A program made the translations under genes and the position numbers. Shown here piece after piece: positions 21,501 through 26,169 of a stretch of 64,000 nucleotides of DNA. Numbering within the stretch: position 1 is the stretch's first letter; each line of letters opens with the position of its first letter. This DNA comes from a virus. The DNA lies in IMG/VR virus record IMGVR_UViG_3300017917_000095, positions 20,898 to 84,897 of that record; one strand, given 5' to 3'. Below the pieces are notes generated by a model. It did no database searches and had not been told where the DNA came from. It saw only the letters and a list, made by a program, of their open reading frames with translations.

Positions 21501-23120
21501 ACAGTTTCTAAGATTACATCTATCAGTAACGCTATAACACCTTATGCTGCAATTACAAACTGTACTGCAACAGACGGAACTACCGAGTACATTACATGCT
21601 CTACAACTAGTGGATTTGTCGCAGGACAAACTGTACAGTTCAAGGGAACAACATCGTTCGGTGATATTGATATTTCTGGATTAGTGTATTATGTCAAGAC
21701 AGTAGTAGACGGAACCCACTTCACTATTTCTGCAACACCGGGTGGTTCAGCAGTTGACTTATCAACCGGGTCTGGTTTGATCGTAGCATATGTCGGTGGA
21801 CAGCCAGCAGTACGTGTAACAACATCTGCGGCGCACAACTTGACAACTAACGATGTAGTACGTATAGACGGTACATTGGGTTCATTACAATTGAACAACA
21901 ACACTTACTATGTACACGTAATAAGTCCTACTCAGGTTGACTTGTACACTGAAGCATATGATGCTGGTTTAACAGCATTGAATTATCCAGTGACTGACAT
22001 TTCTTCGTACATCTCAGGTGGTTATCTATGGGCAATAAATCAGTTCATTTTGGTTGCTGCAACAGTAACTAATACTACAACAAGTCCAACGCTAGGAAAC
22101 TATTTGACTGTTTCGGATACATCTATGTTAGTCGCAGGAACTCCTGTAATCTTTAGTGGAACAGTATTCGGTGGTGTAGTTGCAGGAACAACCTACTACA
22201 TCCGTGAAGTAATCAGTGCAACGACATTCTCTATCACCGACACACGTGATGGTAGTGAATTTACATTGTCAACTGCTAGCGGTTCAATGGGAGTTACTCA
22301 GTGGGAACAGGACAACGTAGATCGTCTATGGGTTACAGTTAACGGTTACCGAGTTCCATCAAGTAGCTTGAGATTGAATTCGGGTAACAGAGTCAGTATT
22401 TTGACCGAGATTACACCATCTGATGTAATTATTATGGAATCTATGATTCCAAGTGCTACTCCTAACGAAGAAGTATACTTGTTGAATGTTAACCAAGTTC
22501 AGGATGCTGTGGTTTACCGAGCAAATACACAAACTAGAACATGGTTAACTCAGCCGTTAAGCAGTACAGATGATACGATCCATGTATTTGACGCAACTCG
22601 CTTGACAGATACCGTAACACAAAACGTCACTACTCCTGCAGCAGTTGACGGTGTGTATAGCATCGGGTTGACTGCGGACAAGCGCATGATTTCTAACGTT
22701 GCTGTGTACAACAATACTACAGGACAAACTATCTCTAGTACAAACTATGAAATAGTTATCGAAGCATTAGCTCCGATATTGAAGATCACTTCTGGCGCAT
22801 ATATTTCTGCTGGAAATTCATTGACAATAACCATACTTGAGGGTAACTTGCTGTATGTCAACGGGGAACAAATCAAATTTACGCAGGTAGATTTGGCTAG
22901 TAATACGTTAACTGGCCTACAGCGCGGAGCGAACGGTACAGGCCAGCAGGAATACATTCCTCTATACACTGAATTGTTCGGATTATTGTCTAATAACCAG
23001 ATGACTTCTGTTCAGTATGGTGAAACTTGGAATTCTGACGTATACAATACGACTGACGGGGATCCTCTACAGATCAGTGAAACAGCGGCTGCAACATTCT
23101 TGCGAGGCGATATAAACTGA
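3531..23120 (+). CDS. Giant modular virion structural protein (gp7 position)
   Basis: An uninterrupted 6529-residue protein in the position that gp7 occupies after gp6 in T4. The N-terminus (RIRTLNFLPEVFQT, ATLDQIVQQP) resembles large structural proteins I recall from T4-like phages of marine water. At least 15 beta-rich modules share the pattern V-x-F-x-G, FGG, TTYYVK, FTIS, PGGS, for example near residues 337-408, 728-800, 4160-4410 and 5318-6255. Residues about 2465-3170 look like an FG-GAP (integrin-type) propeller with repeats such as FGYSVATDYDGDEIIIGTP and FGISVDTNN. Residues about 5078-5480 look like a BNR/sortilin-type propeller (RSVDGITWTT, FIAVGDTGLVRTSANGITWT). Two copies of a ~45-residue GQTYTI/GTTDF/GTGVAN module lie near 2606 and 4482. 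I infer a fibrous or plate-like baseplate part that meets the host surface. Exact role unknown; no catalytic motif seen. Confidence 0.8.
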   Translation: MASRIRTLNFLPEVFQTTTNSQFLGATLDQIVQQPETKRIEGYVGSRFGYGVNAKNYYVTEPNKTRTDYQLDPGVVFTKTNESVAKDFISYPGMLDALNLEGGLTQDNNRLYNSQFYSWDSFTDLDKIINFNQYYWIPQGPASVVVSSETVFSSNEYNVYDLPSGYNIVPVTSSEGQGTTNPTLTLLRGGTYTFAVNQDTQFWIQGRPGVTGYDPTQPNVQTRDVLGVDNNGTTQGIVTFTVPPKDAQDDYNFPGNNLVDVVSTLPFAQVNGARLADLGGIDGVTSLDGLTVMFYNTGIPNEVGYVSNFFDYTPFDYNDDLTPLQSITVTATTASTDAITCSSTANLAVGNAIIFNGNPFGGLAAYSTTLPNTIYYVESIINSTQFTVSTTVGGSVYPLSNGSGTMTAISNQGLYEQGYYTNVNENFYTIQYLGDPSDPVIRLKQANEIPTNQKITATYGTQWVARAFYKNPSGVVLLIPYLSAQLDTLYYQDGTFADKVGVIRLIESNVLNTLDVETDILGKAQYTATNGVVFTNGLKVTFQGDVFPVKYLSGEYYVEGVGTAIELLPVEDFVAPESFTASTYVPWDTIGWDAANWEGDSYVPVNPEYITIARNSMDKNAWSRSNRWFHIDVINATATYNNNPDLLTLYTNENFKAKRPIIEFYPNLKLFNSGSEGKAPVDFIDVRTTDAFSLVAGKQNYYPDVEVYTGYSATITSTNYTPIRAFTSASASTDIFTTTTGTTGFQVNDLIVFDGITLDPTIQDGKSYYIAEVVSGTQFKISATKGGSVIGPDSNLGAGGNIIWSPLSTTVTVAADEITGTFTVGQYVKDSTNALPRNAQIASITGTTNLTLTVEWDEGSKYFAQQTNASIIGTDTTNDNYALFDGATVIFTADTDANVRNKVYVSRFSAITGSSTPIITLTEAKDGEVYPNQQTVALRGYFNNGNEFWFDGAEWIEGQQKTTLNQPPLFDIFDENQVSLGDPLVYVGTSFTGCKLFSYGIGTGLDDSVLGFPIRYSSVDNVGDISFDVSLNSDTFDYVKGTEPITQNVNTGYVYQYLTRDTYKRQIGWQTALSPSVQYQLFSFDFDPLNPATSYVCDIAKSSSTSTNWPTIDVFINNVALQHSEYTVTVGPNSTTVVLNANPVTETVVQIALLSNQVSPTAYYSIPVNLNNNPLNADITVANVGDIRGQYQSAFYNNPNTVGKAFGPNNYRDLGNMVPWGDKIIQNSASLVLPGAFLRKQEHNLFNALLFNDREYIKFKNLLVYTVQNSDYSQRFNPSVMLDDALDQITASKDNSQPFFWSDMLPSKSAYISNTYSFANSLDVSIYPLSRVYDFKTANYYGVLVYLTRTVNGVTSTQQLIKNQDYNVSETSPSLTVTTDLLPGDVVTIKEYNQTYGSYVPNTPTKLGLYPAYTPEVVLDSDYNEPTYFIKGHDGSYNKLYGDYDPTTGLLVDFRDQVLLEFELRVYNNLKISSEIPIKEYEVLPGFFRETDYSYADWLYIYSPNFLSWVGQNRLNYKTQYFNSANKFTYNYSQSGNAVDKAPISQGYWRGMYQYFYDTTTPNTTPWEMLGFTQMPTWWTNRYGPAPYTSDNLVLWNDLAEGINWNNGDPFVIPEAVRDGLLDIIPVDTAGNLLAPIDSIVGSYNQKLFQRDWKVGDAGPVEFSYRRSSSYPFDLMKIMALMKPAKFFNLGVDVDHYKYNAEFNQYLVNNRSHLKMSDIDVYGSGTAVTSYINWVVDYEKQVGIDATTNITEMLNNMDVRLVYRLAGFSDKTMLKFYVEKSTANSNNSSLLIPDESYQVLLYDNQPFNRISYSGVVVQIAPNGGYTVFGNSQTVAYFKTLKPKFGGNYASIDVEKLSVKITPDHFDQIQLVPYNTTFYTVQEVAQFLADYGAYLVSLGMQFQDLENELEINWNQMIAEFMYWAQTGWAAGSIVTLNPAAKSLVINKDSNIVQPLTIQQSNFVLNQNLYPIQLNDMSIVRQDTEFRVTALNQGDVMSYGQFNLSNFEHGIVFDNETLFGDVLYNLTTGLRQNRISLRGTKSANWNGTVNAAGFIYNQDNVKPWSRTAKYTKGEIVTYKNKYWVATKIIQASETFNEADWKRTNYDEIQKGLLPNASTRSYESTLYYDSTQANLENDADLLSYSLIGYRPRDYLALADLTDITQVNVYKNMIKEKGTLNAASAFKGANLPQGGIDYDVYENWAIKAGEFGGVLNNNFIEFKVNEKYMTGNPAIVGLTDGIYNVGVQQEVPLYSLFNYGRPITSVDALPTTSTNEPSTVYPDAGYVNFNDVKMSAFYYAQMPFAINKSGVVVPIENFYVRDYVWLANYLETWQVYTTAAMGQVTNAKNNLNDTVTITFKTPHNLTQYQPFAIVNFDVAIDGYYLATIVIDQYRVLVSKTLDSGIKNITGEGIALKFTSQRVATPNEINTLPLTDAEFRKNTVWVDTAYDGSWGVYRKSISYQLENQLTKQSSESFGSAVAINDQVGYLVGDADAGQVYRYTYNDLAQEYQIAQTLIGGTSFGSTITYAGDLYAIAETTGSTRSVKLYQLQQTITSDDLILIQTLTYPSGATTWGTSIAISGDQDWMYISDIDQNTVHVYERLNVPTTAGYFVVGQTYTIQTVGTTDFVAVGATSNDVGVSFIATGVGSGTGVANKTTYTNVTSIDGDALGLTTSGDNFGYSVATDYDGDEIIIGTPNQNNGAIDNWGYTYVFQRIYQNVEINYNTISPAFQTLQLAWTPTTVSKTVTSTNATGNKVTLNSVSGITVNDPIIFTGTLTGTDIASNKVYYVASINVPSTYITLKTSRESTSTVTVATNASVSATATAQTEPLIVSKNGTVVTDNNYAVIDDSMIYTGSLNAGDIVNISGHEIVLLQTLTTEEAPQTGSQFGISVDTNNNASEIIVGAPFQLDSQMQEGTVYRYTDSGAKFGMYMGTSDCNVTTTRKILINGFLTFIPAGDAEDVANSIKSANITNVTAAAVDGKLAIYLLNTEISPHDEKLFLGIVDTATLSELGLEVFVKTQEILCPHKVGPTQFGSVVKFNQYGSFVASAPTGTRYSATTFDFSDDENQDDDTVFDNNATQWVDETPNFGAVYMFDYISEYNESLAAPGTYVYAQSVNSPNLVYSAFNSYDQATDVTYNNQPRYGTALDFNDFSVAIGTPNDTGATSGSTYAGSVTAYRNATRVQDWAIYRHSAPVVDINKIYNIQLFSAETNNTLINMDYIDPLQGKILGAARENIDVVSNVDPATYNNAPTVTGGITWGAAQLGTVWLNTKGMRYVNYHQNDDISYNSQYWGTLFPGSDVAVYSWIASNVLPAEYRGPGTPFDVNSYSVQYVINAAGSLVPTYYFWARNTNMIFSDNGKTLADSIIASYIESPKASGVSYFTPLLPSVYGLYNSGEYINANDSVLHIGFATGSNDDPAHSQFNLIRDGYASDFLPGVPLVSGESPDSLYDRLLDSLCGVDELGSVVPNPYLPKAVQVGILARPRQSFFLNRFLALKNYLQYANTVLAQYPITEIRYSSFLTSSGEFYDTANYWQFINWWAPGYNDNTKASLQVPLYADLSTLSVVTGTIVTVATNGNGKSETYVYEADGTWKRIGLENGTIEFKSSLWDYSSVRLGYGDNFFDTDTYDVYPSEETRKIVRALNEQIYTDDLMIYRNKSLVLLFEYIQAESTENQNYLPWLNKTSFIDVAHTIRELRPIEVFQSDNQAFLEGYLNEVKPYHVVIKEFLFKYTGEEVFAGDITDFDLPAKYNSSIGQFVTPQLVYSNSNGINQFTPDDPIWQEPEYSQWFNNHGVSLTGQDNVQITTLASYISLNANAFAVDNAQGLPINGVLQIGTEQIGYASVDRSLNVVSGLTRGVNGTTVSTHIPGDLIYINLPAVLVLDGGRGYTEPPKVTAYIDTTIYPAPTRAAVLTAVMNLDSVLRVDVVDPGQGYAVLPKIIIDSAVVVPFDDTSVSTLTNTVQLYAPLLQTGDLIQYKVGAGSTSVGGLEDGQWYYINVLETVPSVTVGLYDNYADAMNNHDRLSLFSTGSGSFTFNVGARASAITTAVPVRENNITLRFDRTSYGSDLIEWEAGRYYGAFYAGTYHNSSQVSSSSITLESTQPPVASILASAQGVAFEITDVRNERIVEYSSFIRHVGSTIASSDAVRLTLQDDGSGNPNASGGTIGFYIGMPIKFVGAVGGSGIVNEQVYYVNSILNQTDFTLSSDPSGSPIVALSDWTISVAGLDCYVGQVSDAAVITVDYPGILNITATEAVTNNITVPLHLSGTGGTAGFYINLPIFFTGTDSSLPQNGVFGGIIENQVYYVTTVVDNQTFTMSENKDPVWFNVLSTSASTDAITIDGDTQKLSVNEPIIFNTMVVAGTETTSFGGITSGTTYYVSAILSTTAFQISATVNGAVLALSDVAAASNTSALLTSQKDTVKLTTATGNTMVVNVSLPVSPGQVNGQKFTLYETSGQYPGSTGTDTSLITRGVAALIGTVNVSAGSFVIGETYTIAFVGTTNFTAIGASANTIGVTFTATGAGTGTGTANLEVNQVVLTNFNPGDTVALWLTNIYNNLPLEISTTYGSSFLTAGTPYYVIDNGIIEVEVTYTSSSDNSLKCESTASLFEDMPITFSGAGVGGVQIDVEYWVKSIIDDQRFTITNTPGGLEITVTTASGLMTGTGLPYVKVSTSVGGSVTNPGSTQQTATFTIPSSTITVSAAPDTGTKVFFRTTGSLPGGVSENTEYFVTKTGATTFEISLTSGGSAITTSGTQSGTHTMIIATEATMDQTPSATVPEFDVSYVLGGYRVLITEPSSGYAVDNVITIPGTEMGGTTPENDLTLTVNAISSTGAITSVICDGTVPGASQQYYLKVISPTEFALYENQLMTVPASGLGIPFVGTTQSTVTGLTSGTNALTLADASGFELNDLVVFTGDMTPTIGAITAGQGYFITSITGNDITISEDPDGTDVTITTTISANFTIAKSGSFALLPEPFIFNQSLVKYNNRVYVCIISNNDREFVFGKWELLTSGDRRLNAMDRVLGYYQPTDNMPGVDLTQLFEGVTYPNSTYLGNAFEPDLQYPIDTVLQDQAFYPTEVDIKAIAWDGTTYVATADTPTYSGVLSSTAGSTWEIDKLANTPLNTTDIIYAGGYYILTSNNQATPLFRSVDGITWTTNGYFTPWGSTPYDDTNYDMTALSVASLYLNSVAYRNGVWVAVGQNIVSSTDTFVWNERYTYANPLLSNTLYGVDSIDITSFTGFIAVGKGQEFDYSGPVSAVVDINLILTSVDGLTWTQLPAVSSKGMYAIANNTTNAVAVGEDGIIYISNNGANWTGVNEVFVISANPSTNVLSVASTAGFAVNSAVRFSRAFNVFAAGTTYYVKTIVNGTQLQLSATPGGAAVTLTAAAPTATTFMYAYPRTGSLRDVSYANGTFIAVGDTGLVRTSANGITWTTRTSGTTQDLNGITYNADDATWIAVGDNNTILISVNDGVSWSASSVFAPQPTVYDVQGSTFEYGYGPEELVPGVVTDNITMTVATRPGTDWDATVYAHVGYNVVSVEYQPVSASQTAYSFDVRNLYSVQTPAQIAVFKINGTTGLSTSLYETLDYTVDWVNFVVSLNTPLTFLPVSDKLRVDVYEVGNGNQLVKASTNTDPIRTNDTTGWNEIYVNCNYTGQIYNGSGVVRPDTFPVDVLATETDSTSNAITCESVKEFTLNDPIRFQGNVFGGIQEDTTYYIKTISYITNRITVSETINAGTGTAGPTFALTDGTGSMNIVIKVGYGAPWTDPIIYHNGTKLLMGTTSTVTRTKASNNAVTTNTTDGMVPGEAIVFSDTMFGGILLPQTTYYIKSIFDTNEFTVSATPGGPELTLTDATGGAEFITNDYAFGIADNGISASIIFSAQYDANVDYITYTLFGETTPSQYGYTIPEVQRFTGDGTAGPFELTNFIGQDNPENAVVEVNRLRQPSSTYTIDYNTNELTFNAGYEPSIGVPVVVTSFNQTTRQYLNTQSGITSKTVSKITSISNAITPYAAITNCTATDGTTEYITCSTTSGFVAGQTVQFKGTTSFGDIDISGLVYYVKTVVDGTHFTISATPGGSAVDLSTGSGLIVAYVGGQPAVRVTTSAAHNLTTNDVVRIDGTLGSLQLNNNTYYVHVISPTQVDLYTEAYDAGLTALNYPVTDISSYISGGYLWAINQFILVAATVTNTTTSPTLGNYLTVSDTSMLVAGTPVIFSGTVFGGVVAGTTYYIREVISATTFSITDTRDGSEFTLSTASGSMGVTQWEQDNVDRLWVTVNGYRVPSSSLRLNSGNRVSILTEITPSDVIIMESMIPSATPNEEVYLLNVNQVQDAVVYRANTQTRTWLTQPLSSTDDTIHVFDATRLTDTVTQNVTTPAAVDGVYSIGLTADKRMISNVAVYNNTTGQTISSTNYEIVIEALAPILKITSGAYISAGNSLTITILEGNLLYVNGEQIKFTQVDLASNTLTGLQRGANGTGQQEYIPLYTELFGLLSNNQMTSVQYGETWNSDVYNTTDGDPLQISETAAATFLRGDIN
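4531..22290 (+). repeat. Dispersed ~70-residue FGG/TTYYVK module repeats in giant gene
   Basis: About 15 diverged copies of one protein module are spread through the giant gene. Copies I can place start near 4531, 5716, 11749, 16013, 16330, 16505, 17290, 17590, 18180, 19483, 20550, 20870, 21560, 21810 and 22070. Each has a strand of the type NDPIxFxG, often FGG, then YYVxxI, a variable strand ending FTIS, and PGGS with a glycine/serine-rich end. The similarity is at protein level; DNA is diverged, so the duplications look old. Confidence 0.65.
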
Positions 23121-23122
23121 AT

Positions 23123-23130
23123 GATAAATA
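23123..23130 (+). promoter_or_regulatory. T4-type late promoter after giant gene
   Basis: GATAAATA, followed by a second AATAATA run, begins two bases after the TGA of the giant gene. It lies only six bases before the ATG of the 50-residue ORF, so a transcript started here would have almost no leader for that ORF. Confidence 0.5.
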
Positions 23131-23136
23131 AATAAT

Positions 23137-23289
23137 ATGAGTGAAAATTCTTCTAAAAGTCAGGAAACTACACAAGAAAAGCCCGAACCCGTGCCAAATG
23201 AGCACGGGGGCTTTTACTTTTCTTCTTTCGTGAAGATTTTTGACCCAAACACAAAACAAGTTCTAGTACAAAAAAGAGGCGATAACTAA
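23137..23289 (+). CDS. Small 50-aa ORF, duplicate of next gene's N-terminal motif
   Basis: A 50-residue frame starts at ATG 23137, and its TAA shares its last base with the ATG of the next gene (TAATG), a typical phage gene junction. Its C-terminal half, SSFVKIFDPNTKQVLVQKRG, matches the N-terminus of the next protein (GFLKVYDPNSGEVFVDKH), so it may be a partial duplicate of that gene. The middle codons coincide with a strong terminator-like hairpin, which is unusual for a coding region. It could be a real short structural or leader peptide, or a decayed copy kept for its hairpin. Function unknown. Confidence 0.55.
   Translation: MSENSSKSQETTQEKPEPVPNEHGGFYFSSFVKIFDPNTKQVLVQKRGDN
23177..23227 (+). 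terminator. Rho-independent terminator-like hairpin inside small ORF
   Basis: AAAAGCC (23177-23183) pairs with GGCTTTT (23209-23215), and CCCGTGC (23188-23194) pairs with GCACGGG (23202-23208). A four-base bulge lies on the 5' side and the loop has seven bases. A T-rich tail follows to about 23227. By shape it would end transcripts of the gp6/giant-gene unit, but it lies within a translated 50-codon frame and downstream of a late promoter. Confidence 0.7.
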
Positions 23290-23909
23290 TGTCAGCAATT
23301 ACAATTTCATATAAAGTTGAGGGCTTTTTGAAAGTCTACGACCCCAACAGTGGTGAGGTCTTTGTAGACAAGCACAATGCTATCAACTACGAAAATATGT
23401 CGGAAGCTATTGCTGACACTCTAAGCAGTCGCGGTTACGGGGAAATCTATCAAATGGCCTTTGGTAACGGTGGTGCGTCAGTAGACGAAACCGGCGTTAT
23501 TACGTATTTGCCCCCAAATACAACAGGTCAAAACGCTGCCCTATACAATCAAACGTATGAAAAAATCGTTGATGATACCAGCGTTTTCAACTTAGATCCT
23601 ACACGTAACAAGATGACAGTTTCACACACCACGGGTAAGGTTTATACTGACATTTTAGTCCAATGTTTGCTAGATTACGGTGAACCTGCAGGACAGAACG
23701 CATTCGACAACAGTACTCAAACTGACGGAGAATATGTGTTTGACGAACTAGGACTACTAGCAAATTATGGTACGGACAATGACGGTAATGTTATCACAAG
23801 ACTACTAACCCATGTCATTTTCCACCCCGTTCAAAAGAGTTTGAACAGACAGATTCAGATAGATTACACGGTTAGAATTCAAGCACTAACTAACTTGGTA
23901 ACTATATAA
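23289..23909 (+). CDS. Conserved virion structural protein, 206 aa
   Basis: A 206-residue protein that begins with the motif GFLKVYDPNSGEVFVDKHNA and continues NYENMSEAIADTL. A similar N-terminus is familiar to me from structural genes of T4-like phages of marine water, but I cannot give a T4 gene number. No signal peptide, membrane segment or enzyme motif is visible. Its place between the giant baseplate protein and the fibre-like genes suggests a tail or baseplate part. The start codon overlaps the stop of the 50-residue ORF, whose end repeats the same DPN motif. Confidence 0.65.
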   Translation: MSAITISYKVEGFLKVYDPNSGEVFVDKHNAINYENMSEAIADTLSSRGYGEIYQMAFGNGGASVDETGVITYLPPNTTGQNAALYNQTYEKIVDDTSVFNLDPTRNKMTVSHTTGKVYTDILVQCLLDYGEPAGQNAFDNSTQTDGEYVFDELGLLANYGTDNDGNVITRLLTHVIFHPVQKSLNRQIQIDYTVRIQALTNLVTI

Positions 23910-23917
23910 GATAAATA
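23910..23917 (+). promoter_or_regulatory. T4-type late promoter before fibre-like gene
   Basis: GATAAATA begins at the base after the stop of the preceding gene and lies 23 bases before the next ATG, which also has a GGAG ribosome site. The spacing fits a late promoter for the fibre-like gene. Confidence 0.6.
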
Positions 23918-23940
23918 AGAGAATATCGGAGTGATTTGAA

Positions 23941-25161
23941 ATGGCATATACAATTGTTAAAAGTGATGGAACAGTTTTAACAACCGTACCTGATGGTACG
24001 ATTAACACTACTAGCACATCTATTGGACTTCCCGGACGTAATTACGCCGGTTACGGTCAAACCCTAGACACGAACTTTGTTCATCAACTAGAAAATTTTG
24101 CTGATTCAACCCCTCCTGCAAATCCATTGCGCGGTCAGTTGTGGTATGATATTAACTCAAGCACCGTTAAAGTTTGTCCTACAGACGGAGAAACTAACGC
24201 ACTTGCTTGGTTATCATTGACTTCTACTAGCTCAGGTGGTACAACTACTTTCGGTCAAGTTACTGTTACAGGTACTATGCAAGCTAACAACCTAGCAGCA
24301 ACTAATAACGTAACAGGTAACGCAGCATCATTTAACTATCTAACAGTTTCTGCTAATGCAAACATTGCAAACGCAAACTTGTCTGGCACTACAACAGTTG
24401 CTAGCTTGGTCACTACATCAATCACAACCGGCGCCAATACTACTGCAGGTGGCATCACTGGTACATGGACAGTCAACGGCGGCTTGAGTGGTAACGCAAT
24501 CATATTAACAAATGGTAACTTGTTCATTGGTAACAGTTCAGGTGCCAACTTGTACGGTGTTCGTACAGACAAGTACATGTACGCTAACGGCGATCCTATC
24601 TCGTTTGCAGGTACATATTCTAACTCTAACGTAGCTGGTTATTTACCAGTGTACAACGGACAAGTTCTAGCAACTACTGTCCAAATGACAACAATCACGA
24701 CCGGCGCAAATACAACTGCTGGCACAATGACAGGTAACTGGACATTGAGTACTGGTTCTAGACTAAATGCTACATACGCTGACTTGGCCGAACGTTTCGC
24801 TGCTGATGATGTTTATAGCCCAGGCACAGTCGTTGAACTAGGTGGAGAGAAAGAAATCACTGCGGTTCAATACGAACTATCCGAAGATGTATTTGGTGTT
24901 ATTTCTGATACTGCGGGTTACTTAATGAACGCCGGCGCTGGTAATGACCAAACTCACCCACCTGTAGCTATGAGTGGTCGAGTTAAAGTTAAAGTCGTTG
25001 GACAAGTCAAAAAGCATGAGCGTTTAGTGAGTGCAGGTAACGGTATCGCACGTGCTGCAAAGCCGGGTGAAGCAACTGCATTTAATACTATCGGTAGAGC
25101 ACTTGAAAACAAGACGACCACAGAAGTAGGCACTGTAGAAGCCATTGTAATTATAAAATAA
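23941..25161 (+). CDS. Tail fibre-like structural protein with YADLAERF domain
   Basis: A 406-residue protein with a fibre-like layout. Residues 1-95 form an N-terminal region with GRNYAGYGQTLDTNFVHQLE and PLRGQLWYD, a pattern I know from fibre-type proteins of T4-like water phages. The middle is Thr/Asn/Gly-rich, with the repeated motif ITTGANTTAG. The C-terminal region from about residue 275 starts YADLAERF and continues with PGTVVELGG and MSGRVKVKV, a domain commonly found at the end of phage fibre proteins. Such domains can act in folding or self-cleavage, but I cannot show that here. The start has a GGAG site and a late promoter. Likely role: adsorption fibre or a fibre-associated surface protein. 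Confidence 0.7.
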   Translation: MAYTIVKSDGTVLTTVPDGTINTTSTSIGLPGRNYAGYGQTLDTNFVHQLENFADSTPPANPLRGQLWYDINSSTVKVCPTDGETNALAWLSLTSTSSGGTTTFGQVTVTGTMQANNLAATNNVTGNAASFNYLTVSANANIANANLSGTTTVASLVTTSITTGANTTAGGITGTWTVNGGLSGNAIILTNGNLFIGNSSGANLYGVRTDKYMYANGDPISFAGTYSNSNVAGYLPVYNGQVLATTVQMTTITTGANTTAGTMTGNWTLSTGSRLNATYADLAERFAADDVYSPGTVVELGGEKEITAVQYELSEDVFGVISDTAGYLMNAGAGNDQTHPPVAMSGRVKVKVVGQVKKHERLVSAGNGIARAAKPGEATAFNTIGRALENKTTTEVGTVEAIVIIK

Positions 25162-25170
25162 GGATAAGAA

Positions 25171-26121
25171 ATGAGTTACGCACAATATGGATTAATACAG
25201 GCTACTGATTTTAATGCATTGGCTGGTGGTAACCCTACGACTTCTAGTGGTACGATTAACGCAGTTTGGGCAACTGGTGGTACAACGGCAGGTTATGGGC
25301 AAACGGCAGTAGCCAACGTTGCAGTTGGAGGCACTGTAGCTGCCACTGACTGGGCCAACTTAGTAAACAGAACAGCAAACTCTGCCTCACATCAGGGTAC
25401 AAGTATCACTTCTGTAACAGCACCTAGCGCAGGTGGCACCGTTACATACTTGTCTGCTATTCCTACAAACTTAACAACAATTTACACTAGCAGATTAAAC
25501 GCTGCTACTCAGGGTTCTACTACTTCAAACACTGCTACATATGCAAGTACATGGAGTTCTGCACTAACATTCACTCACACAGCGACATTCGCTAACGGTG
25601 ATGCAGCACGGTATTTCTTCAATTCAGGCGGACAGCTAGCAATTACTTGTACACACCCAAGTGGTACAGGTATCAACTTACTATTGAACAACTTAGCAAG
25701 TAACATCGGTACAGTCGTATTGTCAGCACCTACATCAGGTACAGTTGCAATCGCAGGAACTAACTATAACGGTATTACTAAAGTCGGTGGTGGTGGTAAT
25801 GCACCAACAACTAGCCCTAACACTGGTTACTATGCATTGACTACTGGTAATGCTACAGTCTTTACACAGACTGCAAGTACAGGTCCATCCGGATACTTAT
25901 CTACGTTCATTCGTGTAATCGTTAAGTCTAACGGTACACAAGGTTCTAACGGTGATGCAGGCTCTGTCATCACTATCTATACTATTTGGGACGAAGTTCC
26001 GGATGGTTTAACAGCAGCCGCAAACTCGGCAACGACATTAACTGTTCGTCCGCCCGAAACAACATATCTAGCAAATACCTGGGGCGCAATCAGCCTTTCT
26101 GGTACAGTCACCGGCGCATAA
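25171..26121 (+). CDS. Virion structural protein, 316 aa, Thr/Ser/Gly-rich
   Basis: The protein is rich in Thr, Ser, Gly and Ala, with a conserved-looking N-terminal pattern (GLIQATDFNAL, INAVWATGG, AGYGQ, TVAATDWANLVNR) that I associate with structural proteins of marine T4-like phages. The rest alternates short strands such as FTHTATFANGDAARYFF and GNATVFTQTAS, consistent with a beta-rich fibre or decoration protein. It starts nine bases after the fibre-like gene behind AAGGATAAG and is probably co-transcribed with it. No enzyme motif is seen. The exact role is unknown. Confidence 0.6.
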   Translation: MSYAQYGLIQATDFNALAGGNPTTSSGTINAVWATGGTTAGYGQTAVANVAVGGTVAATDWANLVNRTANSASHQGTSITSVTAPSAGGTVTYLSAIPTNLTTIYTSRLNAATQGSTTSNTATYASTWSSALTFTHTATFANGDAARYFFNSGGQLAITCTHPSGTGINLLLNNLASNIGTVVLSAPTSGTVAIAGTNYNGITKVGGGGNAPTTSPNTGYYALTTGNATVFTQTASTGPSGYLSTFIRVIVKSNGTQGSNGDAGSVITIYTIWDEVPDGLTAAANSATTLTVRPPETTYLANTWGAISLSGTVTGA

Positions 26122-26145
26122 TTTTTAAAGTACAACTTGTATCCA

Positions 26146-26153
26146 TCTAAATA
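26146..26153 (+). promoter_or_regulatory. Possible T4-type late promoter before sugar cluster
   Basis: TCTAAATA, continuing as TAAATACTCTT, lies 16 bases before the ATG at 26170, which has a GGAG site. It is a weaker match to the octamer, but it stands in the only gap between the structural genes and the sugar-chemistry cluster and could serve as its main start. Confidence 0.5.
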
Positions 26154-26169
26154 CTCTTAGGAGTGATCG

